A stretch of DNA of 64,000 bases from Candidatus Proximibacter danicus (GTDB lineage Bacteria > Pseudomonadota > Gammaproteobacteria > Burkholderiales > Rhodocyclaceae), in NCBI GenBank assembly GCA_016710885.1, contig JADJUC010000008.1:107029-171028 (forward strand), read 5' to 3'. Of the stretch, positions 28,562-37,593 are shown one piece after another. Under the pieces are notes generated by a model, which was given only the letters and a program-made list of their open reading frames with translations, searched no databases and had not been told where the DNA came from. Position 1 is the first letter of the stretch. The number at the start of each line of letters is the position of its first letter. The position numbers and the translations under genes were made by a program.

Positions 28562-29890
28562 TCAGGATTCCTGCTGGCCCATCAGTTCGTCGAAAGCGAC
28601 AGCTTTGTCAGTTACTTTAGCGGTATTCAGCACCCAGGCGACGACGTTGTCTTCAATCGCCACGCCTTCCAGCTCCTGCAGACGCTGCGGCTGTGCGTAG
28701 TACCAGCGCACCACTTCTTCCGGATGCTCGTAGCTTTGGGCGGCTTCGTCAACAATTGCCTTCACCTGCTCCGGTTTGGCATGGAGTTCCTTCTCCTTGA
28801 CCAGCTCGGCCAGCACCAGGCCCAGCGTCACGCGGCGCTTGGCTTGCTCAGCGAACCATTCCGGCTGCATCGGAAAATCATTGACCTTCATGCCACGTTG
28901 TTCCATGTCGCGGCGAGCGTTTTCCATCAGGCGATGGATTTCCATTTCGATCAGCGCATTCGGAATGTCGACCGGGTTGGCCTTGATGATGGCGTCCATG
29001 ACCTGATCCTTGATCTTGCTCTGAATACGCTTCTTCACCTCGCGCCGCAGGTTGCCGGTGATTTCTTCGCGCATCTTGGAAACATCGCCGTCGGCAATAC
29101 CCAGTGTCTTGGCAAACTCGGCATCGAGTTCCGGCAGGACCGGGCCGCTGACTTTCTTGACGGTAATTTCGAACTGAACCTTCTGGCCGGCCAGGTCCTT
29201 CGAGAAATAGTCTTCCGGGAAGGTCATGTCGAACGTCTTCGACTCACCGGCCTTGAGGCCTTCAACAGCCGTCTCGAAATCGGGGAGCATCATGCCCTGG
29301 CCGAGGACGAAGGGGTAATCGCTGGCCTGACCACCCTGGAACGGTTCGCCGTCCTTCTTGCCGAGGAAATCGATGATGACGCGATCTTCCTTGGCGGCTG
29401 CGCGGTCGGCAGCTTCGTAGCGGATACGCTGCTTGCGCAGGATATCGATGGTTTTGTCGATTTCAGCTTCACCGACTTCCAACGACGGGCGTTCGACTTC
29501 GGATGCCGACATGTCGCCCAGCTTGATCTCGGGATAAATCTCGAAAACGGCGGCAAATTCGAGATGAGTGGCGCTCTCGGTCTGCTTTGCCTCAATGCGC
29601 GGATAGCCGGCAACGCGCAGTTGTGCGGCCATCACAGCCTGGCCGAAAGCGCGATCCAGCGCTTCGTTCAGGGCTTCGTGACGCGCTTGGTCGCCGTGCT
29701 GCTGGCGGACGATATTCGCCGGCACCTTGCCCGGACGGAAACCCGCCATTTTCACGTTCTTGCTGATGCGCTTCAGGCGTGCATCGACATCCTTGTCGAG
29801 ATCGGCAATGGCGACCGAGAGGTCAAGACGGCGCTCGAGTGCGCTCGGGGCAGGTTGCTGGGCGTTGGTGTTTTCGGCGTTCGTTGGCAT
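28562..29890 (-). CDS. tig: Trigger factor
   Basis: A 442-residue ribosome-bound chaperone and prolyl isomerase. The N-terminal ribosome-binding domain has the loop GFRPGKVP, the FKBP-type domain follows (about 165-245, DFLGKKDGEPFQGG and LPDFETAVEGLKAGE), and the C-terminal chaperone arms end in QQES. Length is slightly above E. coli (432). First gene of the tig-clpP-clpX block; 20 bases separate it from clpP. Confidence 0.96.
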   Translation of the reverse strand: MPTNAENTNAQQPAPSALERRLDLSVAIADLDKDVDARLKRISKNVKMAGFRPGKVPANIVRQQHGDQARHEALNEALDRAFGQAVMAAQLRVAGYPRIEAKQTESATHLEFAAVFEIYPEIKLGDMSASEVERPSLEVGEAEIDKTIDILRKQRIRYEAADRAAAKEDRVIIDFLGKKDGEPFQGGQASDYPFVLGQGMMLPDFETAVEGLKAGESKTFDMTFPEDYFSKDLAGQKVQFEITVKKVSGPVLPELDAEFAKTLGIADGDVSKMREEITGNLRREVKKRIQSKIKDQVMDAIIKANPVDIPNALIEMEIHRLMENARRDMEQRGMKVNDFPMQPEWFAEQAKRRVTLGLVLAELVKEKELHAKPEQVKAIVDEAAQSYEHPEEVVRWYYAQPQRLQELEGVAIEDNVVAWVLNTAKVTDKAVAFDELMGQQES

Positions 29891-30077
29891 AAAAAATCCT
29901 GAGTGAAACGGTAGTAAATTCGGAAGTGAAGTGAGCGGAAAGACTAAACGGCGAATTCTATCACGGCAGTGACTACTGCTGCATTTGCAGTCTTTCTCCG
30001 CATTTCCGGACTAATCGGCAGAAACCGATACCTGCAGAACGCGGTTCAGTCTCGGATCGAACTCACGCCAAGAGTCC

Positions 30078-30100
30078 AACTCGCCGGAAACAGGCGAGTT
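30078..30100. repeat. 8-base inverted repeat before tRNA-Leu
   Basis: AACTCGCC (30078-30085) pairs with GGCGAGTT (30093-30100) around seven bases, in the 242-base gap between tig and tRNA-Leu. A weak -10 (TACAAT, 30115-30120) follows it. It could be a small hairpin in the leader region or a regulator site. Nothing else is recognised in this gap. Confidence 0.5.
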
Positions 30101-30132
30101 AAGTTAAGTTGGGTTACAATCCGCCCCTCCGT

Positions 30133-30217
30133 GCGGCGGTGGCGAAATTGGTAGACGCAACAGGTTTAGGTCCTGTCGCCTTCGGGTGTGGAGGTTCGAG
30201 TCCTCTCCGCCGCACCA
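30133..30217 (+). tRNA. tRNA-Leu (anticodon TAG)
   Basis: An 85-base class II tRNA: acceptor GCGGCGG/CCGCCGC, anticodon stem-loop ACAGG-TTTAGGT-CCTGT (anticodon TAG), a long variable arm, T arm GGTTCGAGTCC and encoded CCA. Confidence 0.95.
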
Positions 30218-30239
30218 GCATCTCTTTTCCTTCAGGCCG

Positions 30240-31049
30240 ATGCCCGTCGACCACTACGAAAACTTCCCCGTCGCCTCCCTCCTGCTGCCGAAGCGCTTGC
30301 GGCAGCCGATTGAGGCTATCTATCGCTTTGCCCGCAGCGCCGACGACATTGCCGATGAGGGTGAAGCAGAAGCGGCCGAACGACTCGCCGATCTTGCCGC
30401 CTACAACGCCCAGCTCGACAGGATTGCCCGCGGCGAGCGGGTTGAAGGGCCGATCTTTGCACCGCTCGCCCAAGAAATTTCCGAGTGGAAGCTGCCTATC
30501 CAGCTCTTTCGCGACCTGCTCGATGCCTTTTCGCAGGACGTGGTTAAAACGCGCTACGCCGACTACGCCGAAGTCCTTGACTATTGCCGACGCTCAGCCA
30601 ACCCGGTCGGTCGTCTGCTGCTACACCTCGTGGACCGTGCCACGCCTGAGAATCTGGAGCGCTCCGACGCCATCTGCAGCGCCTTGCAGATGGCCAATTT
30701 CTGGCAGGACGTTGCCATTGACTGGAAGAAAGACCGCGTTTACCTGCCGCAGGACGAACTTGCCCGGTTTTCCGTCAGCGAGAGCCAGATCGCTGCCGGG
30801 CGTTGCGACGCAAACTGGCAAGCGCTCATGGATTTCCAGAACGAACGTACCCGCGCCCTGATGCACTCCGGCGCCCCCCTGGTCCACGCGTTACCCGGCC
30901 GCATGGGCTGGGAAATCCGTTTTACGGTCCAGGGTGGCCTCACCATCCTGGAAAAGACACGCCGTGTGCGGGGCGACGTTTTTCGCCACCGTCCGCAACT
31001 CGGACCCACAGATTGGCTGCGTCTCTGCGGCCGCGCCCTTATGATGTAG
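30240..31049 (+). CDS. hpnC: Squalene synthase HpnC (hydroxysqualene synthase)
   Basis: A 269-residue trans-prenyltransferase-like enzyme. In the HpnCDE route it converts presqualene diphosphate to hydroxysqualene. It shows the two aspartate-rich motifs, ADDIADEGE near residues 32-40 and NFWQDVAIDWKKDR near 157-170, and the YRFAR motif. The gene begins 23 bases after tRNA-Leu and leads a tight three-gene operon with hpnD and hpnE. It may be read through from the tRNA promoter, as no separate promoter fits the gap. Confidence 0.93.
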   Translation: MPVDHYENFPVASLLLPKRLRQPIEAIYRFARSADDIADEGEAEAAERLADLAAYNAQLDRIARGERVEGPIFAPLAQEISEWKLPIQLFRDLLDAFSQDVVKTRYADYAEVLDYCRRSANPVGRLLLHLVDRATPENLERSDAICSALQMANFWQDVAIDWKKDRVYLPQDELARFSVSESQIAAGRCDANWQALMDFQNERTRALMHSGAPLVHALPGRMGWEIRFTVQGGLTILEKTRRVRGDVFRHRPQLGPTDWLRLCGRALMM

Positions 31050-31053
31050 CCCC

Positions 31054-31890
31054 ATGACCGCCGACGACTACTGCCAACAGAAAGCCGCTTCCAGCGGCTC
31101 CAGCTTCTACTACAGCTTCCTCTTCCTGCCCCCGGAACGGCGGCGAGCGATCACCGCGCTCTATGCCTTCTGCCGGGAAGTCGACGACGTCGTCGATGAG
31201 TGCCAGGACCCGCAAATTGCGGCGACCAAGCTTGTCTGGTGGCGACTGGAAGTCGCGCGCCTGTATGAAGGCCAGCCAGAACACCCGGTCACCCAGGCGC
31301 TGCAGGCGGTGCTGCCAAAGTTCAACCTGCCGCAGGAGCAACTGCTCGAAATCATCGACGGCATGGAAATGGACCTGACGCAGACGCGCTACCTCGACTT
31401 CAAGGCGCTGTCGCTCTACTGCTACCGCGTGGCCAGCGTCGTTGGCCTGCTGGCCGCCGAAATCTTCGGCTACGAAGACCGCAAGACGCAAAAATACGCC
31501 CACGATCTGGGCATGGCCTTCCAGCTCACCAACATCATCCGCGATGTCGGCGAAGACGCCCGGCGCGGGCGCATCTATCTACCGATCGACGAATTGCAGC
31601 AGTTCGATGTCAAGGCGGCCGATATCCTCAACGCGCGTTATTCCGACAACTTCCGCCGCCTCATGGAGTTTCAGATCGAGCGCGCCGAACGCTATTACGA
31701 TCAGGCCTTTTCCCAACTCGCTGCCGGTCACCGCCGTGCCCAGCGCCCGGGCCTGGTCATGGCCGCCATCTATCGTCCGCTGCTCGACGAGATCAGACGC
31801 GACGGCTGCCAGGTACTTAACCAGCGCACCTCGCTGACACCGATCCGCAAGCTCTGGCTGGCAGTCAAAACCTGGGTCAAGGAGGGCTGA
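31054..31890 (+). CDS. hpnD: Presqualene diphosphate synthase HpnD
   Basis: A 278-residue enzyme that joins two farnesyl diphosphates into presqualene diphosphate. The N-terminal SGSSFYYSFLFLPPERRRA, the first Asp motif CREVDDVVDECQD and the second NIIRDVGEDARRGRIYLP are typical. It starts 4 bases after hpnC and ends 4 bases before hpnE, so the three products are probably made together. Confidence 0.94.
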   Translation: MTADDYCQQKAASSGSSFYYSFLFLPPERRRAITALYAFCREVDDVVDECQDPQIAATKLVWWRLEVARLYEGQPEHPVTQALQAVLPKFNLPQEQLLEIIDGMEMDLTQTRYLDFKALSLYCYRVASVVGLLAAEIFGYEDRKTQKYAHDLGMAFQLTNIIRDVGEDARRGRIYLPIDELQQFDVKAADILNARYSDNFRRLMEFQIERAERYYDQAFSQLAAGHRRAQRPGLVMAAIYRPLLDEIRRDGCQVLNQRTSLTPIRKLWLAVKTWVKEG

Positions 31891-31894
31891 GCGC

Positions 31895-33178
31895 GTGAGC
31901 GCCTGTGGTCGCGTCGCCATCGTCGGTGCCGGCTGGGCCGGTCTGGCCTGTGCCACCGAACTCACGGCAGCCGACACACCCGTCACCGTTTTCGAGGCCT
32001 CGCGCCAGTTGGGCGGCCGCGCCCGCAGCGTCGAGCTCGACGGCCACACGCTCGATAACGGCCAGCATCTGCTGGTCGGCGCCTACAGAGAAACGCTACG
32101 TCTGATGCGCCGGGTCGGCGCAGAACCGGCCTCCACCGTACAGCGAACCCCTCTGCGACTTGACTATCCCGGCACCTTCCGTCTGGAGCTGCCGGAACTG
32201 CCAGCGCCCTGGCACCTGGCCATCGGCCTCTTCACCGCGACGGGCGCCAGCCTGCGCGAAAAGCTATCGGCGGCGCTGTTCATGCAACGCCTGAAGCGCC
32301 AGCACTACCGCCTTGACCGCGATACCACCGTCGCGGCCTGGCTTGATGCCCACCGACAGACGGGAATCCTGCGTCGTTTTCTCTGGGAGCCACTCTGTCT
32401 CGCCGCCCTCAACACCTCACCAGCGCAGGCCTCGGCACAGATTTTCGCCAACGTCCTGCGCGATAGCCTCGGCGGCAGCCGCGACGCCACCGATCTGCTG
32501 CTGCAACAATGCGACCTTGGCCAGATCTTTCCAGCACAGGCCGCCCACTTCATCGCCGACCGTGGTGGCGAGTTCCGTCTATCCACCCGTATCGGTGAAA
32601 TTCATCGGCAAGGGAATGGCTGGTTGATCGGCGATGAACATTTCGAACAGGTCGTGCTCGCCGTCGCCCCCCAGCATCTGGCACCACTGCTCGCATCACG
32701 CCCGGCCCATGCAGCACTGCTGCAAATGGTCGCCGGCTACGCTTACGAGCCAATCGCCACGGCCTACCTCGCCTACCCGGAAACCGTACGCCTGCCGTTC
32801 CCCATGCTCGGCCTCCCCGGCCCGCTCGGTCAGTGGGTCTTCGACCGCCACGACATGGGCAACGCCGGCATCATGGCCTTTGTACTTTCGGCTGACGGCG
32901 ATTGGGACAAATTGGAAGACGATCAACTGGCGCCAAAGCTCCACGCCGAGCTGGAAGCCGCGATCGGCCCCCTGCCGGCCCCGCGCTGGCAGCGCACTAT
33001 CCGCGAGCGCCGTGCCACCTTTTCGTGCCGGCCGGATCTACCGCGGCCCGGTGCCGCAACGGCAGAGCGCGGCCTATGGCTAGCGGGGGATTACACCTAC
33101 GGAGATTATCCGGCGACGCTCGAAGGTGCCGTCAGAAGCGGCATCGTTGCTGCGCAGGGCGTATTGGGCGAAAGCTGA
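31895..33178 (+). CDS. hpnE: Hydroxysqualene dehydroxylase HpnE
   Basis: A 427-residue FAD-dependent enzyme that removes the hydroxyl from hydroxysqualene to give squalene. An N-terminal dinucleotide fold (VAIVGAGWAGLACATEL) and a C-terminal FAD motif (GLWLAGDYTYGDYPATLEGAVRSG) are present. The start is GTG at 31895 with AAGGAGGG placed ideally. No squalene-hopene cyclase lies in the window, so whether hopanoids follow cannot be said. Confidence 0.93.
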   Translation: MSACGRVAIVGAGWAGLACATELTAADTPVTVFEASRQLGGRARSVELDGHTLDNGQHLLVGAYRETLRLMRRVGAEPASTVQRTPLRLDYPGTFRLELPELPAPWHLAIGLFTATGASLREKLSAALFMQRLKRQHYRLDRDTTVAAWLDAHRQTGILRRFLWEPLCLAALNTSPAQASAQIFANVLRDSLGGSRDATDLLLQQCDLGQIFPAQAAHFIADRGGEFRLSTRIGEIHRQGNGWLIGDEHFEQVVLAVAPQHLAPLLASRPAHAALLQMVAGYAYEPIATAYLAYPETVRLPFPMLGLPGPLGQWVFDRHDMGNAGIMAFVLSADGDWDKLEDDQLAPKLHAELEAAIGPLPAPRWQRTIRERRATFSCRPDLPRPGAATAERGLWLAGDYTYGDYPATLEGAVRSGIVAAQGVLGES

Positions 33179-33415
33179 TCAGCCCTGATGCTGTTTGGCG
33201 ACTGCCGTTTTGATGAGCGGCATGAACTCCACCCAGACGTAGCGCCCCACCGCCAGCAGCAAGACGACACCCACCAGCAGTTGAAGGCTCAGGGAAATCG
33301 CTTGCCGATGCTGACGACACATCTTCTTTGCGGGGTCAGTTGCACCGCATTTCGGGCAGGCGAGTGCAGAGGTATCCACTTGATAGCCACAGCCGCGGCA
33401 GGGGACGAGAGACAT
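33179..33415 (-). CDS. Zinc-ribbon membrane protein of unknown function
   Basis: A 78-residue protein with an N-terminal zinc ribbon (C6, C9, C20, C23 in CRGC and CPKC) followed by a single membrane helix (ISLSLQLLVGVVLLLAVGRYVWV). Many bacteria have such small zinc-ribbon/TM proteins and their role is not known. Its stop codon directly abuts the hpnE stop. The upstream region holds a direct repeat. Confidence 0.75.
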   Translation of the reverse strand: MSLVPCRGCGYQVDTSALACPKCGATDPAKKMCRQHRQAISLSLQLLVGVVLLLAVGRYVWVEFMPLIKTAVAKQHQG

Positions 33416-33525
33416 GATTGTGTTGTTCCGGCGTTTGCTGAAAGGTCAATGACAAGATTCTAACCGCAAGCGGCTACCGCTGTGCGCAGCAGCGACGGCG
33501 AGCGGCACCAGCGCATTGCAAAAAT

Positions 33526-33608
33526 GGCGCAATTTGCACGGTTTTTGCTGAATCGCCCATGCGGCAAGGGCTGCGTCGATATCATCGATTGGCGTAATTT
33601 GCACGATT
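33526..33608. repeat. Imperfect 18-base direct repeat
   Basis: GGCG[C/T]AATTTGCACG[G/A]TT occurs at 33526-33543 and again at 33591-33608, in the 202-base gap upstream of the zinc-ribbon gene. The first copy also forms TGCAAA...TTTGCA with the sequence before it. This may be an operator pair or a decayed repeat. Confidence 0.5.
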
Positions 33609-33617
33609 CTGCCGCAA

Positions 33618-34313
33618 TCATCCAGCCAGCTCTTCCATCTGGCCGCCATGCATCCGCAGCCGGCGCCCGCAGCGGGCAGCGATTTCATCGTCATGCGTCA
33701 CCAGCACCAGAGTCGTCCCGCGCTCGGCATTGATGGCAAACATCAGATCGATGATCTGGTGCCCGGTAGTCGCATCGAGATTGCCGGTCGGCTCGTCGGC
33801 AAGAATCAGTTTGGGGCCGGGCGCGAAGGCGCGGGCCAGCGCCACGCGCTGCTGCTCGCCCCCAGAGAGATGCTTGGGGTAGTGACCAAGGCGGTGAGAA
33901 AGCCCCACGCGCTCAAGCCAAGCGCGCGCCTCGCCGCCCGCCGAACGCTGCCCCGCCAGCTCAAGCGGCAGCATGACGTTTTCCAGCGCCGTCAGCGAAG
34001 GCAGCAGCTGAAAAGACTGAAAAACAAAACCGAGTATCTGGCCGCGCAGGACGGCACGCGCATCTTCATCAAGGACGTTGATTTCCCGACCGTCGAGAAA
34101 AATACTGCCGGAACTGGGTTGATCGAGCCCGGCCAGCAAGCCAAGCAAGGTCGACTTCCCCGAGCCGGACGCACCGACGATGGCCACGGTTTCACCGGCG
34201 GCGACGGAGAAGGAAATCTCGTGCAGAATGACGAGCGGCGGCTCACCACTGCCGATGCCGCTCTCCACTTGCTTGTGCAGATTCTCGACTTTCACCACGA
34301 CCGGTTTTTCCAT
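33618..34313 (-). CDS. ABC transporter ATP-binding protein (LolD/YbbA-like)
   Basis: A 231-residue ATPase of the MacB/LolD group with Walker A GASGSGKST, signature LSGGEQQR and Walker B LILADEPTGNLD. In E. coli the matching gene ybbA sits divergent from tesA, exactly as here, next to a large permease ybbP. No permease follows in this window, so its partner is unknown. The ATG at 34313 lies only 6 bases from the tesA ATG; an upstream in-frame extension would run through tesA and is rejected. Confidence 0.9.
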   Translation of the reverse strand: MEKPVVVKVENLHKQVESGIGSGEPPLVILHEISFSVAAGETVAIVGASGSGKSTLLGLLAGLDQPSSGSIFLDGREINVLDEDARAVLRGQILGFVFQSFQLLPSLTALENVMLPLELAGQRSAGGEARAWLERVGLSHRLGHYPKHLSGGEQQRVALARAFAPGPKLILADEPTGNLDATTGHQIIDLMFAINAERGTTLVLVTHDDEIAARCGRRLRMHGGQMEELAG

Positions 34314-34319
34314 CACGCC

Positions 34320-34949
34320 ATGCTTTCCGTTATTTCCATTCGACGCAGCTTGCAGGTATTGCTTGCCGCTACCACGCTCCTGCTGGCACCGGCAGCCCAT
34401 GCGGCCAAGACCATTCTCGTTTTTGGCGACTCCCTCTCGGCCGGGTTCGGCATCCGTCAGGACGCTGCCTGGCCGGCGTTGCTGCAGCAACGCCTGAGCG
34501 AGAAGCGGCTTGATTATAGCGTTGTCAACGCCAGCATCTCCGGAGAAACCAGCAGCGGCGGTCGTGCGCGAATCAGCGAGGCGCTGGCCCGCCACAAGCC
34601 GGCAGTGCTGGTCCTGGCACTGGGTGCCAACGACGGCCTGCGCGGCCTGCCGCTGGCCGGACTGCGCGACAATCTTTCAGGCATCGTCCGCGCGGCACGT
34701 GCGACAAAGGCCAGAATACTGATCGTCGGCATGCAACTGCCGCCAAACTACGGCGGCTACGCAGACGAGTTTCGGCAAGTCTTCAAGGACGTGGCGAAAA
34801 AGGAAGGGGTGCCTTTGATCCCCTTCCTGCTTGATGGCATCGCCGAGAAGCCTCAGTTCTTTCAGGCCGATGCCCTCCACCCGACCGCTGAGGCGCAGGC
34901 GCACCTGCTCGACAACGTCTGGGGCGGGCTCGTACCACTGCTAAAATGA
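34320..34949 (+). CDS. tesA: Periplasmic GDSL esterase / acyl-CoA thioesterase I
   Basis: A 209-residue exported hydrolase of the SGNH type (thioesterase, arylesterase or lysophospholipase activity in E. coli). The signal peptide ends near APAAHA-A. The catalytic S38 is in FGDSLSAG, GANDGLRG forms the oxyanion hole, and the C-terminal DALHPT holds the Asp and His. The gene's stop overlaps the selU start (ATGA). Confidence 0.93.
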   Translation: MLSVISIRRSLQVLLAATTLLLAPAAHAAKTILVFGDSLSAGFGIRQDAAWPALLQQRLSEKRLDYSVVNASISGETSSGGRARISEALARHKPAVLVLALGANDGLRGLPLAGLRDNLSGIVRAARATKARILIVGMQLPPNYGGYADEFRQVFKDVAKKEGVPLIPFLLDGIAEKPQFFQADALHPTAEAQAHLLDNVWGGLVPLLK

Positions 34950-36007
34950 GCGGCATGAAATACGGAACTGCCCGCGTCGAAGACCTTGCCGACGCCGAAA
35001 CCATCATCGACGTGCGCGCTCCAGATGAGTATGCCGAGGACCATATCCCCGGCGCCATCAACTGCCCGGTACTGGATAACGACGAGCGCATCCGCGTCGG
35101 CACGCTCTACAAACAGGTTTCACCCTTCGAAGCGCGCAAGGTCGGCGCAGCGCTGGTCGCCCGCAATATTGCCCGGCACCTCGAAACCCTGTTCCTTGAT
35201 CGCCCGAAATCCTGGAGACCCATCATCTATTGCTGGCGCGGCGGCCAGCGCAGCGGGTCGATGACAACCATTTTCCGCTCGGTCGGCTGGGATGCCCGCC
35301 AACTCGAAGGCGGCTATAAATCCTACCGGCAGTGGGTCGTCGCCGAACTGCAAACACGGCCTCGCCAGTTTCACTACCGCGTCCTGTGCGGCGCTACCGG
35401 CAGTGCCAAGACACGCATCCTGCAAGCCATTGGTGCCAGCGGCGAACAGATCATCGACCTCGAAGCGCTGGCCTGCCACAAGGGTTCAGTGCTCGGCGTG
35501 CTGCCGAACGCCCCGCAGCCCGGCCAGAAGCTATTCGAGACACAGTTGCTCGACGCCATGTCTTCGCTCGATCCGACCCGCCCGGTTTATGTCGAAGCCG
35601 AGAGCCGCAAGATCGGGCGACTGCAGGTGCCGGAAGCGATGCTCGAAGGCATGCGTGCCGGCGAATGTTTCCGCATAGAAGCGCCACTGCCGGCGCGCGT
35701 CGATTTTTTGCTGCGCGACTACGTCTATTTTCTGGAAGACCCCGACTGGCTCAATCGCCGACTGGATGCGCTCAAGGATCTGCGTGGCAAGGAGACCGTC
35801 AGCCGCTGGCAGGCACAGGCAAGCGACGGAAACTGGCGGGCGCTGGTTGGCGAGTTGCTTGAAGCACACTACGACCCGCTTTATGAGCGCTCACAGAACC
35901 GGAATTACAGCGGGTTTGCCAGTCCGCAGGTTTTTCAGACCAACACCCTTTCCACCGAAGGCATCAGTGCCGTCGCCAAGGCGATTGTCGCCAACGCCGG
36001 AAGCTGA
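34946..36007 (+). CDS. selU: tRNA 2-selenouridine synthase
   Basis: A 353-residue enzyme (SelU/MnmH) that replaces sulfur by selenium in 2-thiouridine at the tRNA wobble position, using selenophosphate. The rhodanese domain has the catalytic C96 in YCWRGGQRSGSM. The P-loop domain has GATGSAKT (149-156), where the usual GSGKT glycine is alanine. Length fits E. coli SelU (364). The presence of selU implies selenophosphate synthetase elsewhere in the genome. It overlaps tesA by four bases. Confidence 0.93.
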   Translation: MSGMKYGTARVEDLADAETIIDVRAPDEYAEDHIPGAINCPVLDNDERIRVGTLYKQVSPFEARKVGAALVARNIARHLETLFLDRPKSWRPIIYCWRGGQRSGSMTTIFRSVGWDARQLEGGYKSYRQWVVAELQTRPRQFHYRVLCGATGSAKTRILQAIGASGEQIIDLEALACHKGSVLGVLPNAPQPGQKLFETQLLDAMSSLDPTRPVYVEAESRKIGRLQVPEAMLEGMRAGECFRIEAPLPARVDFLLRDYVYFLEDPDWLNRRLDALKDLRGKETVSRWQAQASDGNWRALVGELLEAHYDPLYERSQNRNYSGFASPQVFQTNTLSTEGISAVAKAIVANAGS

Positions 36008-36096
36008 TCCGCAACCCTGGTCGATACAATGCGGTACACGGGGGAAACAGGTGCCCGGCTATACTTTCTGCTGGATTACTTGAGCTCCATTTTTCC

Positions 36097-37593
36097 ATGC
36101 GTCGCCTGCCACCTCCCGCTGCTTCCATTGCCCTGCTCGGCCTGAGACTGACGCTGGGTCTGACGCTTGCTCTCAGCTTCACGCTGAGCACATCGGCGCT
36201 GGCCGCCGGTGCAAGCCATTCTCCCAGCGGTTTTGATCCTTTCGCGACTGAGGGCAAGGTCGCCCCGCTCCCCTGCATTCGGCCGCAGATCAGCGGTGCA
36301 CTCGGCCTTGCCGACATTGTCGATCTGGCTTTGTGCAACAACCCGCAAACCCGTGAGGCCTGGGCCAGTGCCCGCGTTCAGGCCGGGCTGGTCGGTGTTG
36401 CGCAAGCCCCTTACCTGCCGGGAATAAACGCAACGCTGGGAAGCAGCCGCAACCGCAGCCGGATCGAAGACCAGGATGCCAATAACCGGACGCTGAACAG
36501 CGCCAGCGCAACGGTCTCCTGGCTGCTCTATGATTTCGGCGCGCGCGAAGCCACGCTCGAAAGCGCGCGCCAGCTACTGGCAGTAGCTGTCGCCACGCAG
36601 GACACCACCCGCCAGGCAGTTTTTCTGGCCGCACTGCAGTCGTTCTACCAGGTACATGCGCTGGAGGCCGCGCTATCGGCAGCCGAACTCTCCGAAAAAG
36701 CCGCCCGCGAGAGCCTCGCCGCTGCCGAAGCACGTTACCGCGCAGGCAGCGCCACGCCGGCGGACCGCCTGCAGGCGCAAACGGCCCTTTCCCAATCGAC
36801 GCTGACACGCATCCGCGTCGATGGCGAACTGAAAAATGCGCGCGGCGGGCTGGCCAATGTCATCGGTCTGGATGCCAGCCGCGCGGTAATACTGGCCCCG
36901 CTGGGCGCAACAAGCCCGCCCAGGGATTTTGAGCGCAACATCGAAACATTGATCGACGAGGCGCGTCGTCGCCGCCCGGACCTGTCGGCTGCCGAAGCCC
37001 AGCTAAGCGCTGCACGGGCCAGCGTCGACGCCACCCGCGCCGCCCACCTGCCAAGTTTTTCGCTGCAGGCAACACCAGCCTGGCAGGACAACGCTGGCCT
37101 GACCACCCACAGTTCCAGCATCGGCGTGGCGGTCAGCATTCCGCTCTTCACCGGGTTCAGCCAGACCTACAAGGTACGCACAGCGGAAGCACAGGCCGAC
37201 CTGCGGGCCGCGCAGCGCGATCGTCTGCAGTTGCAGGTCGCGCTCGATGTCTGGAAGTCGTACCAGAATCTGACCACGGCTACCCAGTCAATGCGCACGA
37301 CCGCCGACCTGCTGGCCAGCGCCGAGCAATCAGAACGGGTAGCACTCGGCCGCTACCGGGCAGGCGTCGGCAATATTCTCGATTTGCTGGCGGCACAAAG
37401 TGCCCTGGCCTCCGCCCGCCAGCAACGCGTGCAGTCCGCTTTCGACTGGAATGTCTCGCGTGCATCGCTGGCACAATCTGTCGGCGTCCTCGACGCCGCC
37501 ATTCTGCCTGCTTTGGGTGGCGAAGGCGCCTTGCCCGCGCTGCCATTGCTTCCTTCCCTCCAGACATCTCCATCCGCCAGCGGAAACCCATGA
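36097..37593 (+). CDS. TolC-family outer membrane efflux protein
   Basis: A 498-residue outer-membrane channel. The signal peptide ends near ALAA. Two OEP repeats with long coiled helices follow (ALCNNPQTREAWA..., YRAGSATPADRLQAQTAL and RYRAGVGNILDLLAAQSALASARQQ). It begins the operon with a MacA-like adaptor, an ATPase and a permease, so the three-part exporter is complete. The macA ATG overlaps its last four bases (ATGA). Confidence 0.93.
   Translation: MRRLPPPAASIALLGLRLTLGLTLALSFTLSTSALAAGASHSPSGFDPFATEGKVAPLPCIRPQISGALGLADIVDLALCNNPQTREAWASARVQAGLVGVAQAPYLPGINATLGSSRNRSRIEDQDANNRTLNSASATVSWLLYDFGAREATLESARQLLAVAVATQDTTRQAVFLAALQSFYQVHALEAALSAAELSEKAARESLAAAEARYRAGSATPADRLQAQTALSQSTLTRIRVDGELKNARGGLANVIGLDASRAVILAPLGATSPPRDFERNIETLIDEARRRRPDLSAAEAQLSAARASVDATRAAHLPSFSLQATPAWQDNAGLTTHSSSIGVAVSIPLFTGFSQTYKVRTAEAQADLRAAQRDRLQLQVALDVWKSYQNLTTATQSMRTTADLLASAEQSERVALGRYRAGVGNILDLLAAQSALASARQQRVQSAFDWNVSRASLAQSVGVLDAAILPALGGEGALPALPLLPSLQTSPSASGNP

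Noticed and set aside
33446..33694. 82-residue minus-strand ORF across the LolD-like gene end
   Set aside because: It overlaps the ATPase C-terminus, lacks a ribosome site and resembles nothing.
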